NCBI RefSeq assembly: GCF_013664685.1
Contig: NZ_JAAKDE010000003.1
Span: 62,001-126,000, forward strand
From: Capillibacterium thermochitinicola
Lineage (GTDB): Bacteria > Bacillota > UBA4882 > UBA10575
Direction of reading: 5' to 3'
DNA: 64,000 bases
Made by a program: the position numbers and the translations under genes. The notes beneath the pieces were generated by a model. That model was not told the DNA's origin. It worked only from the letters and a program-made list of their open reading frames with translations, and searched no databases. Below, in pieces: positions 18,112-26,456 of the stretch. Each line of letters begins with the position of its first letter. Position 1 is the stretch's first letter.

Positions 18112-19380
18112 TGGAGATCAGGCCATTAAAACCACACGACATGGGCCAGGCCCGTACCCTCTGGGAGGTCTGTTTTGAGGACCTCCCAGCCTTTTTAGAC
18201 TGGTATTTCCAGGCCCGTTTTCAACCCGACGACGGGCTGGGGATCTTCCTGGATGGACAATTGGTCTGCGACCTCCATCTGTCCCCCCGCATGATCAAGA
18301 TTCGCCGGCAGAACTACCCTTCGGCTTATTTGATCGCCTTGGCCACCGCCCCCCCCCTATCGCCAACAGGGGCTGGCGAAAACATTACTGACGTACGCCC
18401 TTCGCCACCTGGCCGCAAAAGGGATCTACTTCACTTTTTTGCTCCCCTTTAACACCAAGTTTTACACCAGGCTCGGCTGGGGAGAATGGGCCGACCACCG
18501 CCTCTATTACCTGCCGCCGGCCCCGAACCGGACGGTTGAAACATCCCTCAACCCTATGGGCGACTCCCCGTGGCGGTTCCGCCAAGTCGAAGCGAAGGAA
18601 AAACTTAAGCTGCTCGCCGAAATCTATGAACGTTCCTTTGCGTGCATCGACGGCGGTTTACGACGTTCGGCCCAGGACTGGACATGCCTCCTTTTGGACC
18701 ATACTTTATACGGAGGCAAAACATGGTTGGCCACTGACCGAACCGGCACCCCCCAGGGTTACGCTTTGGTCCTGCCGCCGACCAACGGCCGGCCAATCCT
18801 GCGGGAGCTAATCACCCTTGATCCATCTCTCAAAGCCCCTTTTCTGAATTATCTCGCCACCGGACTGACCGGCGCCTCCTGGCCCGCCGCGTACACCGTC
18901 CCTGCCACACCTGTCATCCCCGCCACCCAAACGGCAAGCGCGGACGCAGGTGTCAAGCAAGCGAATATAATTTGCCCCGTCCCGGCAAACGGCATGGAAC
19001 AACTAACCCCGTACATTCCCCCGGGGACAGAACCGGTCTTCCTCGGACGGATCACCAGTGTGCCGCGAATGCTGGAAGCCTGTGTCTATCCACCGCTGAC
19101 TGCTGAATGGATAATGGAAGTCACCGACCCTCTCCTTCCGGAAAACAACGGCCAGTACCGGATCAACGTGGCCGGGGGAAAAATGCGGGTAACAAAAACC
19201 GCGGGTGAGAAACCGGCCGTTCGTTGCCCGGTTGCCACCCTCACCCGCCTCGTTACGGGAAACGCCCATCCGGCAGAGCTGGCCGCCCGCGGTGACCTCA
19301 CCCTTGACCACCCGGAATGCTTAGCAGTACTTACGGCCCTGTTTCCACCGGCGAGCAATTTTATCAACGAATATTTCTAG
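18111..19380 (+). pseudogene. Eis-like GNAT acetyltransferase, frameshifted
   Basis: Eis-type proteins have two GNAT domains and an SCP2-like tail. Frame 1 (from ATG 18111) reads MEIRPLKPHDMGQARTLWEV up to ALATAPP; the protein then continues in another frame as YRQQGLAKTLLTYALRHLAA (the acetyl-CoA loop) to ...NFINEYF at 19380. The join is a run of nine C at 18349-18357; eight C would restore one 422-aa frame. No other damage is seen, so this may be an assembly error or a very recent mutation. It is coupled to the DUF2156 gene. Confidence 0.85.
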
Positions 19381-19385
19381 CAACC

Positions 19386-19424
19386 AAAAAACCGGTTCCA
19401 GCCTAAGGCCAGAACCGGTTCTTT
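19386..19424. terminator. Bidirectional terminator between eis-like gene and hpf
   Basis: AACCGGTTC (19390-19398) pairs with GAACCGGTT (19412-19420), A-rich on the left and T-rich on the right. Confidence 0.8.
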
Positions 19425-19464
19425 TCCTTCTAAATTTTCTAATTGTATATGTTTCTCTTCTTCC

Positions 19465-19992
19465 CTAGAACTCCGGCTCGATCAACCCGTAATTACCGTC
19501 TTTGCGTTTATATACGACATTGACCTCTTCCAACTCCGGATTGAAGAAGACGAAAAAGTCATGGCCCAGTAACTCCATTTGCATGACGGCTTCTTCGGCC
19601 GACATAGGTTTAATCGCAAACCGCTTGGTGCGGACGATCTTCGGTTCAGCGGTTACCTCAACAGTATCAGCTGGTGTGGGAGAGATGATCCGGTACTCTT
19701 CCCGGATCTTCCGGTTGATCTTCGTTTTGTACTTATGAATCTGGCGTTCAATCTTTTCAACGGCCCCATCAACGGAACTGTACATATCGGCACTTTTTTC
19801 TTCCCCGCGCAGTAAAAGACCGTTGATGGAGATCGTGATGTCGACAACATGGACTCCCCGTTCGATCGACAGAGTAACCAGCGCCGTCGGTGGTTGCGCA
19901 AAAAACTTGGCGATTTTCCCCACCTTCTTTTCCGCATAATCACGGAGCGCATCAGTTACCTCAAGGTTTTTCCCAAAAACCTTAATGTCCAT
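19465..19992 (-). CDS. hpf: Ribosome hibernation promoting factor, long form
   Basis: Long-form HPF dimerises 70S ribosomes into inactive 100S particles in stationary phase. The 175-aa protein has the N-terminal S30AE domain (MDIKVFGKNLEVTDALRDYA, residues 1-100) and the C-terminal dimerisation domain (RTKRFAIKPMSAEEAVMQME to the end). ATG 19992 is preferred over GTG 20001 because AAGGAG is 8 nt upstream. As in B. subtilis it stands at the end of the flagellin-fliD-fliS-fliT cluster, and it has a sigma-H-like promoter. Confidence 0.96.
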   Translation of the reverse strand: MDIKVFGKNLEVTDALRDYAEKKVGKIAKFFAQPPTALVTLSIERGVHVVDITISINGLLLRGEEKSADMYSSVDGAVEKIERQIHKYKTKINRKIREEYRIISPTPADTVEVTAEPKIVRTKRFAIKPMSAEEAVMQMELLGHDFFVFFNPELEEVNVVYKRKDGNYGLIEPEF

Positions 19993-20103
19993 CCTTTCCA
20001 CTCCTTCCCTTGTCGTTTTGAGAGGTACCGCGTCATGAATAATATACCCAATTTGGTTTGGTTCCCCACCCCCTTATAGCGGTAGAAAGGTTATATTAGA
20101 TAT

Positions 20104-20128
20104 ATTCCCGGTCGGGAAAAATAATCCT
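20104..20128 (-). promoter_or_regulatory. Sigma-H-type promoter of hpf
   Basis: AGGATTA (20128-20122), 14 bp, GAAT (20107-20104), the same layout as Bacillus sigma-H promoters such as spoVG. B. subtilis yvyD/hpf is known to use sigma-H and sigma-B. The leader would be about 105 nt. The rest of 19993-20388 holds this promoter and a terminator, with no gene seen. Confidence 0.5.
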
Positions 20129-20313
20129 TCGCTTCCTCTGGAAATAATGGTAATTCCTTAAATTGAGAAACGTTTAATTTACCTCGCCGGTTCCCTTTGA
20201 TAGTAACTTTATAAATCTGCTCATCTAATTGACCAAATCTACCTCATAAGAATCTTCTTTTTTCAATAATCGGCTTATCCCACAACTTTTGTAAGAGCAA
20301 TTGTCCAAAGAAC

Positions 20314-20351
20314 TAAAAAAAGAACCTCCCCTGGAGGGCAGAGGAGGTTCT
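20314..20351 (-). terminator. Terminator of zinc-ribbon gene
   Basis: AGAACCTCC (20321-20329) pairs with GGAGGTTCT (20343-20351); on the minus strand a T-run follows. Confidence 0.85.
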
Positions 20352-20388
20352 TCTTATTATCGCTAATCAGCTTGGATTAAAGTTGCAT

Positions 20389-20658
20389 TTAGCTAGCTTT
20401 TATCGCATCATAGCATTCTTTACAATAGACTGGGCGATCCTGGGAGGGCGTAAACGGTACCTGAGTTGTTACTCCACAGTTGGCACATACGACCTCGGTC
20501 ATCGTCCGGCCTCTTTGCTTTCTTTGTTGACGGCATTCCCGACAACGTGCTGGTTCATTAGTGAACCCTTTTTCCGCATAAAACTCCTGTTCGCCCGCGG
20601 TAAAGACAAACTCCGCACCGCACTCTTTGCATACCAATGTCTTGTCCTCGTAAGCCAT
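20389..20658 (-). CDS. zf-trcl / CxxC-x17-CxxC zinc-ribbon protein
   Basis: An 89-aa protein with two four-cysteine zinc sites. The first (VCKECG...ARCRECR) matches the zf-trcl type. The second is CANC then exactly 17 residues then CKEC, the CxxC-x17-CxxC family. The function is unknown; such proteins are common in Clostridia. ATG 20658 is chosen because the promoter at 20766-20793 excludes the upstream in-frame start. The GGAAAGGAAG site is rather far (about 12 nt). It is monocistronic with its own promoter and terminator. Confidence 0.85.
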   Translation of the reverse strand: MAYEDKTLVCKECGAEFVFTAGEQEFYAEKGFTNEPARCRECRQQRKQRGRTMTEVVCANCGVTTQVPFTPSQDRPVYCKECYDAIKAS

Positions 20659-20765
20659 TAAAAAAACTACTTCCTTTCCTAAGGATAAATTTGTCCGGGT
20701 TCCATCCGTTCTGATACTTAAAGTATCCCTCCTGTGAACGCCAAACCAAGACACCTTCATGAACA

Positions 20766-20793
20766 ATTATACCTTAAATCAGGAAATATGCAA
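20766..20793 (-). promoter_or_regulatory. Sigma-A promoter of zinc-ribbon gene
   Basis: TTGCAT (20793-20788), 16-bp spacer, TATAAT (20771-20766). The leader of about 100 nt contains the palindrome GATACTTAAAGTATC near 20712-20726. Confidence 0.7.
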
Positions 20794-20826
20794 GTAGAAA
20801 AGGGAAAATAATAAATGATGCACTTC

Positions 20827-21201
20827 TTATTCCTTGCGGTCCACAAACTTCCCTTCGGAATAACCCAAACCGACCGGCTGCGGATAATAGGCATCTACTG
20901 CTTGCCGTCCCGTTTTAATCTGGGCATACTTTTCGGCAATGGTCCCCATCTCTTGTTGAAGAAGCTGAACAATGGCATCGGCTTTTTCCTTCACCGTCTT
21001 GAGTGTCTCTTCCTTTTCCCCTTCCAGCGGTGTTCTCTGCAGAATGGAGTTTAGTAATACTACAATTTGTTCTGCCTCGTCCACAAGAGAAGTAATTACT
21101 TTGGGGTCGGCTTGTTCGTCCTTGACGACCTGTGCTAACCGGTCATAACAGTTCTCTAATAAGCGGAGCCCATCCATGAGCTCGAGACCATCCCATTCCA
21201 T
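20827..21201 (-). CDS. fliT: FliT-like flagellar export chaperone
   Basis: A 124-aa mostly helical protein directly after fliS (1-bp gap), the usual place of FliT, the chaperone of the filament cap FliD. Sequence similarity cannot be judged by eye beyond length, helix content and the acidic character; the name rests mainly on gene order (fliD-fliS-fliT). Confidence 0.65.
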   Translation of the reverse strand: MEWDGLELMDGLRLLENCYDRLAQVVKDEQADPKVITSLVDEAEQIVVLLNSILQRTPLEGEKEETLKTVKEKADAIVQLLQQEMGTIAEKYAQIKTGRQAVDAYYPQPVGLGYSEGKFVDRKE

Positions 21202-21202
21202 C

Positions 21203-21601
21203 TTACTCGCCTGCCGATACTACTTTTTTTTGCGGGCTTTGGAGCTGAGCCCAAGAACTACGTAATTCGGTCAGGAGATTGACCACCCGGTCAATCTCCG
21301 CAATATCTTTCCTAATGTTAGCTTCCACCAGTTTGGCCGTGATAAAATCATACAAACTTCGCAGATTAACAGCAATCTCTCCGGCATCCATGTTCAAACT
21401 GAAATTTAACTCATCAACGATCGCCTGGACCCGTTGTAAAAGACGGTTGGCTTCAAAATAGTTTTTTTCTTCAATCGCCATCTTCGCCTGGTTACAGAAG
21501 CGAATCGCCCCGTCGTACATCATAATGATTAACTCAAGCGGCCCGGCGGTCTCCACCTGGGTTTGTCGGTAACGCATATATGGATTGGTTTCGGTGAACA
21601 T
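21203..21601 (-). CDS. fliS: Flagellar secretion chaperone FliS
   Basis: FliS binds the C-terminus of flagellin and keeps it export-competent. The 132-aa protein has NPYMRYRQTQVETAGPLELI and IMMYDGAIRFCNQAKMAIE, the FliS signature, and a four-helix pattern. ATG 21601 follows GAGAGGAGG. In Bacillus, FliS also aids the FliW-flagellin interaction, relevant to the CsrA circuit encoded in this window. Confidence 0.96.
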   Translation of the reverse strand: MFTETNPYMRYRQTQVETAGPLELIIMMYDGAIRFCNQAKMAIEEKNYFEANRLLQRVQAIVDELNFSLNMDAGEIAVNLRSLYDFITAKLVEANIRKDIAEIDRVVNLLTELRSSWAQLQSPQKKVVSAGE

Positions 21602-21631
21602 TAAACATCCTCCTCTCCGCTCGCCTCTCAC

Positions 21632-23059
21632 CTATCGCTTCCAATTCGATGAAATGGCAGTCAGCTGCGCACTCAACCATGCCGCTTGCGATTGTACCGT
21701 CGCCAAGGCTTTTTCCATCGCCGTAAATTTGGCGTAATAGTACTCTTCCCGCTTTGCCAGCCGGTCTTCCATCGCGGTCATCTGTTCATCAAGAACACTC
21801 ATCTGTTTCTGGAGTGAGTCGGTTTTGGTCTTCAAAATTCCACCGGTACCGGTCCAGTCAAAGAGTGCGTCGTGCATGCGCGTAAAAATCCCCTTCGTTC
21901 CATCGGAAGCCGCCCCGAAGAGTCTCGCAATATCGTCAAAATTGGACTCCAGTTTTGCTTTGAACAGTTCCTGATCAAACTCCAGGCGGCCTGATTTTGC
22001 CCCCTCAACGCCGGAAGCGCCTTTAATCCCGATCAGGCTCAATAAACCAACGCTTTTGTCGACCCCTTCCACTGTTTGGAACAGAAACCCTTTTAGCTGC
22101 GTTTCAATGCTAAGCAAAGCCGAATCACCAAACAGGGCTCCTTTGCTCCCGGTCTTGGTCGTTTCATTATAACTGAAGGTCTTATGCTGGTTGATATAAT
22201 CGATTACCGCATTATAAGCATCAACAAAAGCCTTCACGTTTTGGACGATTTTATCTTGATCCAGCGCGACGCCCAAGGTAACAGTGCCTTCCTCTTTTAA
22301 CGTAATGGTCATTCCGGGAATGAGGTCGGTAATTTGGTTGCCGGACCGGACAGCAGGATTGGCCGTATCACCATTGACTTCAATTATGGCATCAGTAGCC
22401 GCTTGCGCCTCATGGGCGATGTCACCGCCTTCAGTCAAAACGCCCAAATCTTTGAGGACACGGTCAGCCCCCACATCAGCCAGGCTTATTTGGTTGGCGA
22501 CGCCCGTTTCCTTACTGGTCAAATAGAGCTTATACTCTCCTTCGGCCAGTTTAACAACGGAAGCCGTGACCCCGGCCTGGGCTTGGTTGATCTGGCGGGC
22601 AATGGCGTTTAGCCGTTCCCCGTTGGTGTCACCCTCCGGATTGATCGTAATCTCTTTACTCTCCCCGTTAATCGTGATCCGGATCGTTCCGCCCGAAAGG
22701 GTGGTTGTTTCATCAATCAAGTTGGAAGCCACCGAATGGGCTTTGGCCAAACTCTTAATGTTAAGTTGGTACGTTGAGAGCAACGCCTCTGCCGTAGCGG
22801 TTGCCGTTAATTTTTTCTCATCGGAAACAGTAACTTTCTGCGCACGGAAAGCCATGAAAGACTGTAAGTTGTACACCGCGTCCTTCAGCTTGTAAAGCCG
22901 CGAGTTCAACTCACGCCAAGCGTCGGAACGCTCCTTAAGCGTATTCTTCTGCGACTCCAGTTTAGTCAGGGGCAGCCTTTCCTGGTTCATAATGGCCTTA
23001 ACCATGGCATCGGTATCGAAGCCAGAGATAATTCCTGTAATTGACAAACTCCCAGCCAT
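21632..23059 (-). CDS. fliD: Flagellar filament cap protein FliD
   Basis: Hook-associated protein 2, the cap under which flagellin subunits fold. The 475-aa product starts SITGIISGFDTDAMVKAIM, typical of FliD, contains a flagellin hook-IN-like segment, and ends with coiled-coil sequence (QMSVLDEQMTAMEDRLAKRE and SQAAWLSAQLTAI). ATG 23059 follows AGGGGG. It sits between flaG and fliS. Confidence 0.97.
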   Translation of the reverse strand: MAGSLSITGIISGFDTDAMVKAIMNQERLPLTKLESQKNTLKERSDAWRELNSRLYKLKDAVYNLQSFMAFRAQKVTVSDEKKLTATATAEALLSTYQLNIKSLAKAHSVASNLIDETTTLSGGTIRITINGESKEITINPEGDTNGERLNAIARQINQAQAGVTASVVKLAEGEYKLYLTSKETGVANQISLADVGADRVLKDLGVLTEGGDIAHEAQAATDAIIEVNGDTANPAVRSGNQITDLIPGMTITLKEEGTVTLGVALDQDKIVQNVKAFVDAYNAVIDYINQHKTFSYNETTKTGSKGALFGDSALLSIETQLKGFLFQTVEGVDKSVGLLSLIGIKGASGVEGAKSGRLEFDQELFKAKLESNFDDIARLFGAASDGTKGIFTRMHDALFDWTGTGGILKTKTDSLQKQMSVLDEQMTAMEDRLAKREEYYYAKFTAMEKALATVQSQAAWLSAQLTAISSNWKR

Positions 23060-23070
23060 CTTCTACCCCC

Positions 23071-23448
23071 CTATACCCTTTGGTCAACGATCAAACCGAT
23101 CATCTCTTCAATCCGCGCCACCAGATCCAGGATCTTTTCCGGCGGAATTTCGGAGATCACCTCGTCGGTGGCTTTTTCGATCACCTGAACCATGATCCGG
23201 TTCGTTTCTTCATGTATCTGAAAGTGGATCCGCTTATGAAAGATCTCCACCATTTCATTCAGCTGTTTGACCTTTTCTTCCAGCCGCTCTAAAGAAGTAG
23301 TTTCCTCTTCCTCTTTTGTTTGTTGTACGAAACGGGAGAGGGGCGTTAAAAAAGGTTCCAATAATTTGCCCTGTTCATTTTGGATATTATTTTTAACAAC
23401 AGATCCTTCTGCCTGCCTTATTTCGGGTTGAATCCGTTCGACCCGCAT
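23071..23448 (-). CDS. flaG: FlaG family flagellar protein
   Basis: FlaG (YvyC in Bacillus) is a small protein coded between flagellin and FliD that affects filament length. The 125-aa product has the C-terminal FlaG core: IHEETNRIMVQVIEKATDEV then ISEIPPEKILDLVARIEEM. ATG 23448 follows GGGGGTG at 6 nt and is preferred to a longer start with a hydrophobic extension. Confidence 0.92.
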   Translation of the reverse strand: MRVERIQPEIRQAEGSVVKNNIQNEQGKLLEPFLTPLSRFVQQTKEEEETTSLERLEEKVKQLNEMVEIFHKRIHFQIHEETNRIMVQVIEKATDEVISEIPPEKILDLVARIEEMIGLIVDQRV

Positions 23449-23524
23449 TTTTTTCACCCCCGCTAGTATTGGGAATAAGAACCACGACCATTCGTAAGAC
23501 AACAAGACAATTACGTAATAATGG

Positions 23525-23550
23525 AAAAGCCGGCCGGAGAACCGGCCGGC
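23525..23550 (-). terminator. Flagellin gene terminator
   Basis: GCCGGCCGG (23529-23537) pairs with CCGGCCGGC (23542-23550); a short T4 follows on the minus strand. It is very stable and may allow partial read-through into flaG-fliD. Confidence 0.7.
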
Positions 23551-23579
23551 CCGGAAACCAAACCTATAGGTTGGAAAAA

Positions 23580-24410
23580 TTAACCGAGAAGTTGCAACAC
23601 AGCCTGCGGTTTCATGTTGGCCTGGGCAAGCATGGCGGTTGCCGATTGGATGAGAATCTGGTGCTTGGTGAACTCCGTCATCTCCTGCGCCATATCGGCG
23701 TCGCGGATCCGGCTCTCAGAAGCGGCCAGGTTCTCCATGGTGACGCTGAGGTTGGCGATGGTGTGCTCCAAGCGGTTCTGGATGGCACCGAGTTTGGACC
23801 GTTCGGCGGAGACCTTGTCAATTGCATCGTCAATTTTCTCAAGGACGTTATCCAAATCATCAGATTTCGTACCGGCACCGATACTAAGACCACTAGTGAT
23901 GCCCAAATCTGCCGCTCTCATACTGCCAATTTCGGTACTAATCCGTTGACCTTCATTAGCACCAACCTGGAATGCAATTGACGTTCCACTAAAGGTCCCA
24001 TTCAACAACTTTTGCGTATTAAATTCAGTGGTGTCGGCAATCCGGTCAAGCTCAGCACGCAGTTGGTCAAATTCTTCCTGCAGTTTGTCCTTATCCTCAT
24101 CAGTATAAATCCCGTTCGCCGCTTGCACCGTCAGTTCCCGCATCCGGTTTAGAATCGCATGGGTTTCGTTGAGGGCACCTTCAGCGGTCTGAATGAAGCT
24201 GATGCCGTCCTGAGCGTTACGGATCGCTTGTCTCATGCCGCGGATCTGGGCTCTCATCTTCTCGGAGATCGCCAGCCCCGCCGCGTCGTCCGCCGCCCGG
24301 TTAATCCGCAAACCGGAAGACAGTTTCTCCAGGGTTTTCCCCATGGCGTTGTCGGTCGCGCTCAGCACCCGGTTGGTGTTCATCGCAGAGATGTTGTTGA
24401 CAATTCTCAT
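23580..24410 (-). CDS. hag: Flagellin
   Basis: Structural subunit of the flagellar filament. The 276-aa protein has complete N-terminal D0/D1 (MRIVNNISAMNTNRVLSATD, then SSGLRINRAADDAAGLAIS) and C-terminal D1/D0 (ASESRIRDADMAQEMTEFTK to LQLLG), with only a short central part (about 140-190). That part is rich in Ser and Thr, a plausible target for the glycan made by the adjacent island. ATG 24410 follows AAGGAGG. The leader carries a sigma-D promoter and two CsrA-type sites. Confidence 0.98.
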   Translation of the reverse strand: MRIVNNISAMNTNRVLSATDNAMGKTLEKLSSGLRINRAADDAAGLAISEKMRAQIRGMRQAIRNAQDGISFIQTAEGALNETHAILNRMRELTVQAANGIYTDEDKDKLQEEFDQLRAELDRIADTTEFNTQKLLNGTFSGTSIAFQVGANEGQRISTEIGSMRAADLGITSGLSIGAGTKSDDLDNVLEKIDDAIDKVSAERSKLGAIQNRLEHTIANLSVTMENLAASESRIRDADMAQEMTEFTKHQILIQSATAMLAQANMKPQAVLQLLG

Positions 24411-24417
24411 TAAAAAT

Positions 24418-24429
24418 TCCTCCTTGACA
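24418..24429 (-). promoter_or_regulatory. CsrA site overlapping the hag ribosome site
   Basis: On the minus strand TGTCAAGGAGGA places a GGA inside the Shine-Dalgarno sequence in a CsrA-like context (AAGGA), the position of BS2 in the B. subtilis hag leader. Confidence 0.5.
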
Positions 24430-24479
24430 TTTTTTTCTCTTTACCCCTTTGGCCGGCCGCTCCAAAGGTTCAAAGAGCC

Positions 24480-24500
24480 GCGAAACATTCCGTGTTCCGC
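24480..24500 (-). promoter_or_regulatory. CsrA hairpin (BS1-like) in hag leader
   Basis: An 8-bp stem (24500-24493 with 24487-24480, one G-U pair) exposes the loop CGGAA, so a GGA lies in the loop as in known CsrA sites. It starts a few bases after the predicted start of transcription. Confidence 0.5.
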
Positions 24501-24511
24501 TTTCATTATCT

Positions 24512-24538
24512 ATATCGGAAGGATGGCGAAAAGCTTTA
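24512..24538 (-). promoter_or_regulatory. Sigma-D (sigma-28) promoter of hag
   Basis: TAAA (24538-24535), 15-bp spacer, TCCGATAT (24519-24512); consensus is TAAA-N15-GCCGATAT. Confidence 0.85.
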
Positions 24539-24639
24539 GAGGATACTTGAGATTTTTTTCTTCGGAATCAAATTTTTAACCCGATTGAATCCACCTATAA
24601 TTATATCTTAACTCAGATTACTAGATTGCTTTATCAGTT

Positions 24640-25692
24640 TCATAAGAGCAGTTCCCAGGCCAACGGTGTCCCACGTGGCACATCCCTTTTTACCCTTTTT
24701 CCCATCACAATGGGAAAGTACTTCGGGGGTAAACCTAATCCCGGCCGGATCGCCCGGAGATTCTCCGCAGTCAAAACATCGCCCGCTTTCAGATCTTTGA
24801 CAATATACAAAGACCGGCGGTGTTTTAACGACGGTTTTTCATCCTCTGCCGGGCCATAACTAATCCGGCCTAAAGCCTGCCAGGCCCGCTCCGTCTCCAC
24901 CACTAAGGTCCTCATTTCCGCCGGTTCCAAAGAAAAAGCGGCATCAACACCCCCATCAGCCCGGTTCAATGTGAAATGCTTTTCGACCACCGTCGCGCCC
25001 AAAGCTACCGCTGCGGTAGCTACCCCGATACCCGGAGTATGATCGGAGACCCCGACCTGGCAACCGAAAAGGTCGCGCATATGGGGGATGGTCCGCAGGT
25101 TAGTGTTTTTCGGGTCGGCCGGGTACGTACTGGTACATTTGAGGAGAATCAGGTCCCGGCATCCGGCTTCCCGCGCCGCCCGTACCGCCTCGTCCAACTC
25201 GGCGAGAGTCGCCATCCCCGTCGAAAGAAACAAAGGCTTGCCGGTAGCCGCCACTTTTTTGATTAATGGCAGATCGATGTTCTCGAAGGAAGCAATCTTG
25301 TAACAGGGAACATTCAAGGTTTCCAGAAATTCGACCGCCGACTGGTCAAAAGGAGTGCTAAACCCAATAATCCCCCGCTCACGGCAACGCTTGAAGATCG
25401 CTTCATGCCATTCCCAGGGGGTGGCCGCCTCCTGGTAAAGCCGGTAGAGGGACTTCCCTTGCCAGAGGTTCTCCGGGTCGTCGATGAAGAATTCGCCTTC
25501 CTCAAGATCAAGAGTCATGGTATCTGCCGTGTAGGTCTGGAGCTTCACCGCATGGGCCCCGGCCGCCGCCGCCGCTTCAACAATGGCCAAGGCCCTTTCC
25601 AAGGAGCCGTTATGGTTTCCCGACATCTCCGCGATAATAAAAGGCGGGTGTTCTCTACCGATGCAATGCCCGTTTATCTTTATCGGATCCAC
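24640..25692 (-). CDS. pseI: Pseudaminic acid synthase-type NeuB family enzyme
   Basis: Condenses a 2,4-diacetamido-6-deoxy-hexose with phosphoenolpyruvate to a nonulosonic acid. The 350-aa protein has an N-terminal TIM barrel (IIAEMSGNHNGSLERAL; SFENIDLPLIKKVA; HFTLNRADGG) and a C-terminal SAF/antifreeze-like domain (about 290-350). The SGNHNG form is typical of PseI. The GTG at 25692 is preferred because AAAGGAG is 8 nt upstream; an upstream in-frame ATG lies in a repeat. It is the last gene of the island, next to hag. Confidence 0.92.
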   Translation of the reverse strand: MDPIKINGHCIGREHPPFIIAEMSGNHNGSLERALAIVEAAAAAGAHAVKLQTYTADTMTLDLEEGEFFIDDPENLWQGKSLYRLYQEAATPWEWHEAIFKRCRERGIIGFSTPFDQSAVEFLETLNVPCYKIASFENIDLPLIKKVAATGKPLFLSTGMATLAELDEAVRAAREAGCRDLILLKCTSTYPADPKNTNLRTIPHMRDLFGCQVGVSDHTPGIGVATAAVALGATVVEKHFTLNRADGGVDAAFSLEPAEMRTLVVETERAWQALGRISYGPAEDEKPSLKHRRSLYIVKDLKAGDVLTAENLRAIRPGLGLPPKYFPIVMGKRVKRDVPRGTPLAWELLL

Positions 25693-25710
25693 ACTTTTCT
25701 CTCCTTTCCT

Positions 25711-25770
25711 AAGACAGGGGACGGTTCCCTGTCTCACCCTAAGACAGGGAACCGTCCCCTGTCTCACCTG
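25711..25770. repeat. Double 30-bp palindromic repeat (GACAGGG type)
   Basis: Two adjacent units: GACAGGGGACGGTTCCCTGT (from 25713) and its reverse complement form GACAGGGAACCGTCCCCTGT (from 25743). This sequence family is widely dispersed in Clostridia-like genomes and resembles REP elements mobilised by IS200-like transposases. It separates the HAD gene from pseI and holds the HAD stop codon. Confidence 0.75.
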
Positions 25771-26443
25771 AGTAAGCTCTGTAAAAACTCTTCATCCACT
25801 TCATCCAGGGTGCGCACCCTCCGCCCGGCCTCGTATTCTTCTCCCTTCTCCACTCCCCGGTAGGGTCCTTTCAGGACCCGGACGGTCTTGAAACCCAGCG
25901 GTTTAATCCCGACAAAATCCTTATGGGGATTATCCCCGAAATACACGACTTTTCCAGGGGGGACCCCTCCCGCTCACAAATTTTAAGGAAGCAATAGGGC
26001 GACGGTTTGGCGTGTTTAAGGCCGTAACGGTGGGTGATATAGGCGAAAACAACTTTATCCTCCAGCCCCAGGGCCTTGATCTTATTTGCCTGTACCAGTT
26101 TGTTGCCGTCGGTCACGATGTATTTGGGGTAATGGGCGAAACGCGCCAGGCACCGCCGGGCATCGGGCGCCAGGGTGATCTCCGGCCGGTGTCCCCGGTA
26201 AACCGAGAGGCATTTGCGGACCAGTCTTTTACTGAAGATCCCGTATTCCCGCAAGAGATCGTCAAATACCCCTTCCCTGCCCTGTTTTAACCGTTCCAAC
26301 ATAAACTCCAGGGCCTCCGCTGCCGGGATCCGGCCGGTTTCTCCCAGGTACCCGGCGACCGCCCGGAAACCGCTTTTGACAAAAGTCAATTCCTCGTAGA
26401 GGGTATCGTCCAGGTCAAAAACCAGCACCAAGCCTGCCATCAT
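25764..26443 (-). pseudogene. HAD family hydrolase, frameshifted
   Basis: Predicted phosphatase for a sugar phosphate or related precursor in the island. From ATG 26443 (AGGTGG site) it has HAD motif I FDLDDTLYEE and motif II IVTDGNKLVQ; the frame then breaks near 25957-25967, and motif IV YFGDNPHKDF continues in another frame to the stop at 25764. One extra base in the C4 or G6 run on the plus strand there would give a single 226-aa protein. Neighbour ATP-grasp and methyltransferase genes suggest a joint modification of the glycan precursor. Confidence 0.82.
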
Positions 26444-26456
26444 CTAAATCCACCTG

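Noticed and set aside
18439-19380. Separate acetyltransferase gene starting at 18439
   Set aside because: It is the continuation of the gene from 18111 after a one-base shift in a C run; together they give a normal-length Eis-like protein.
25711-25770. CRISPR-like direct repeats
   Set aside because: Only two adjacent palindromic units with no spacers; this is a dispersed palindromic repeat.
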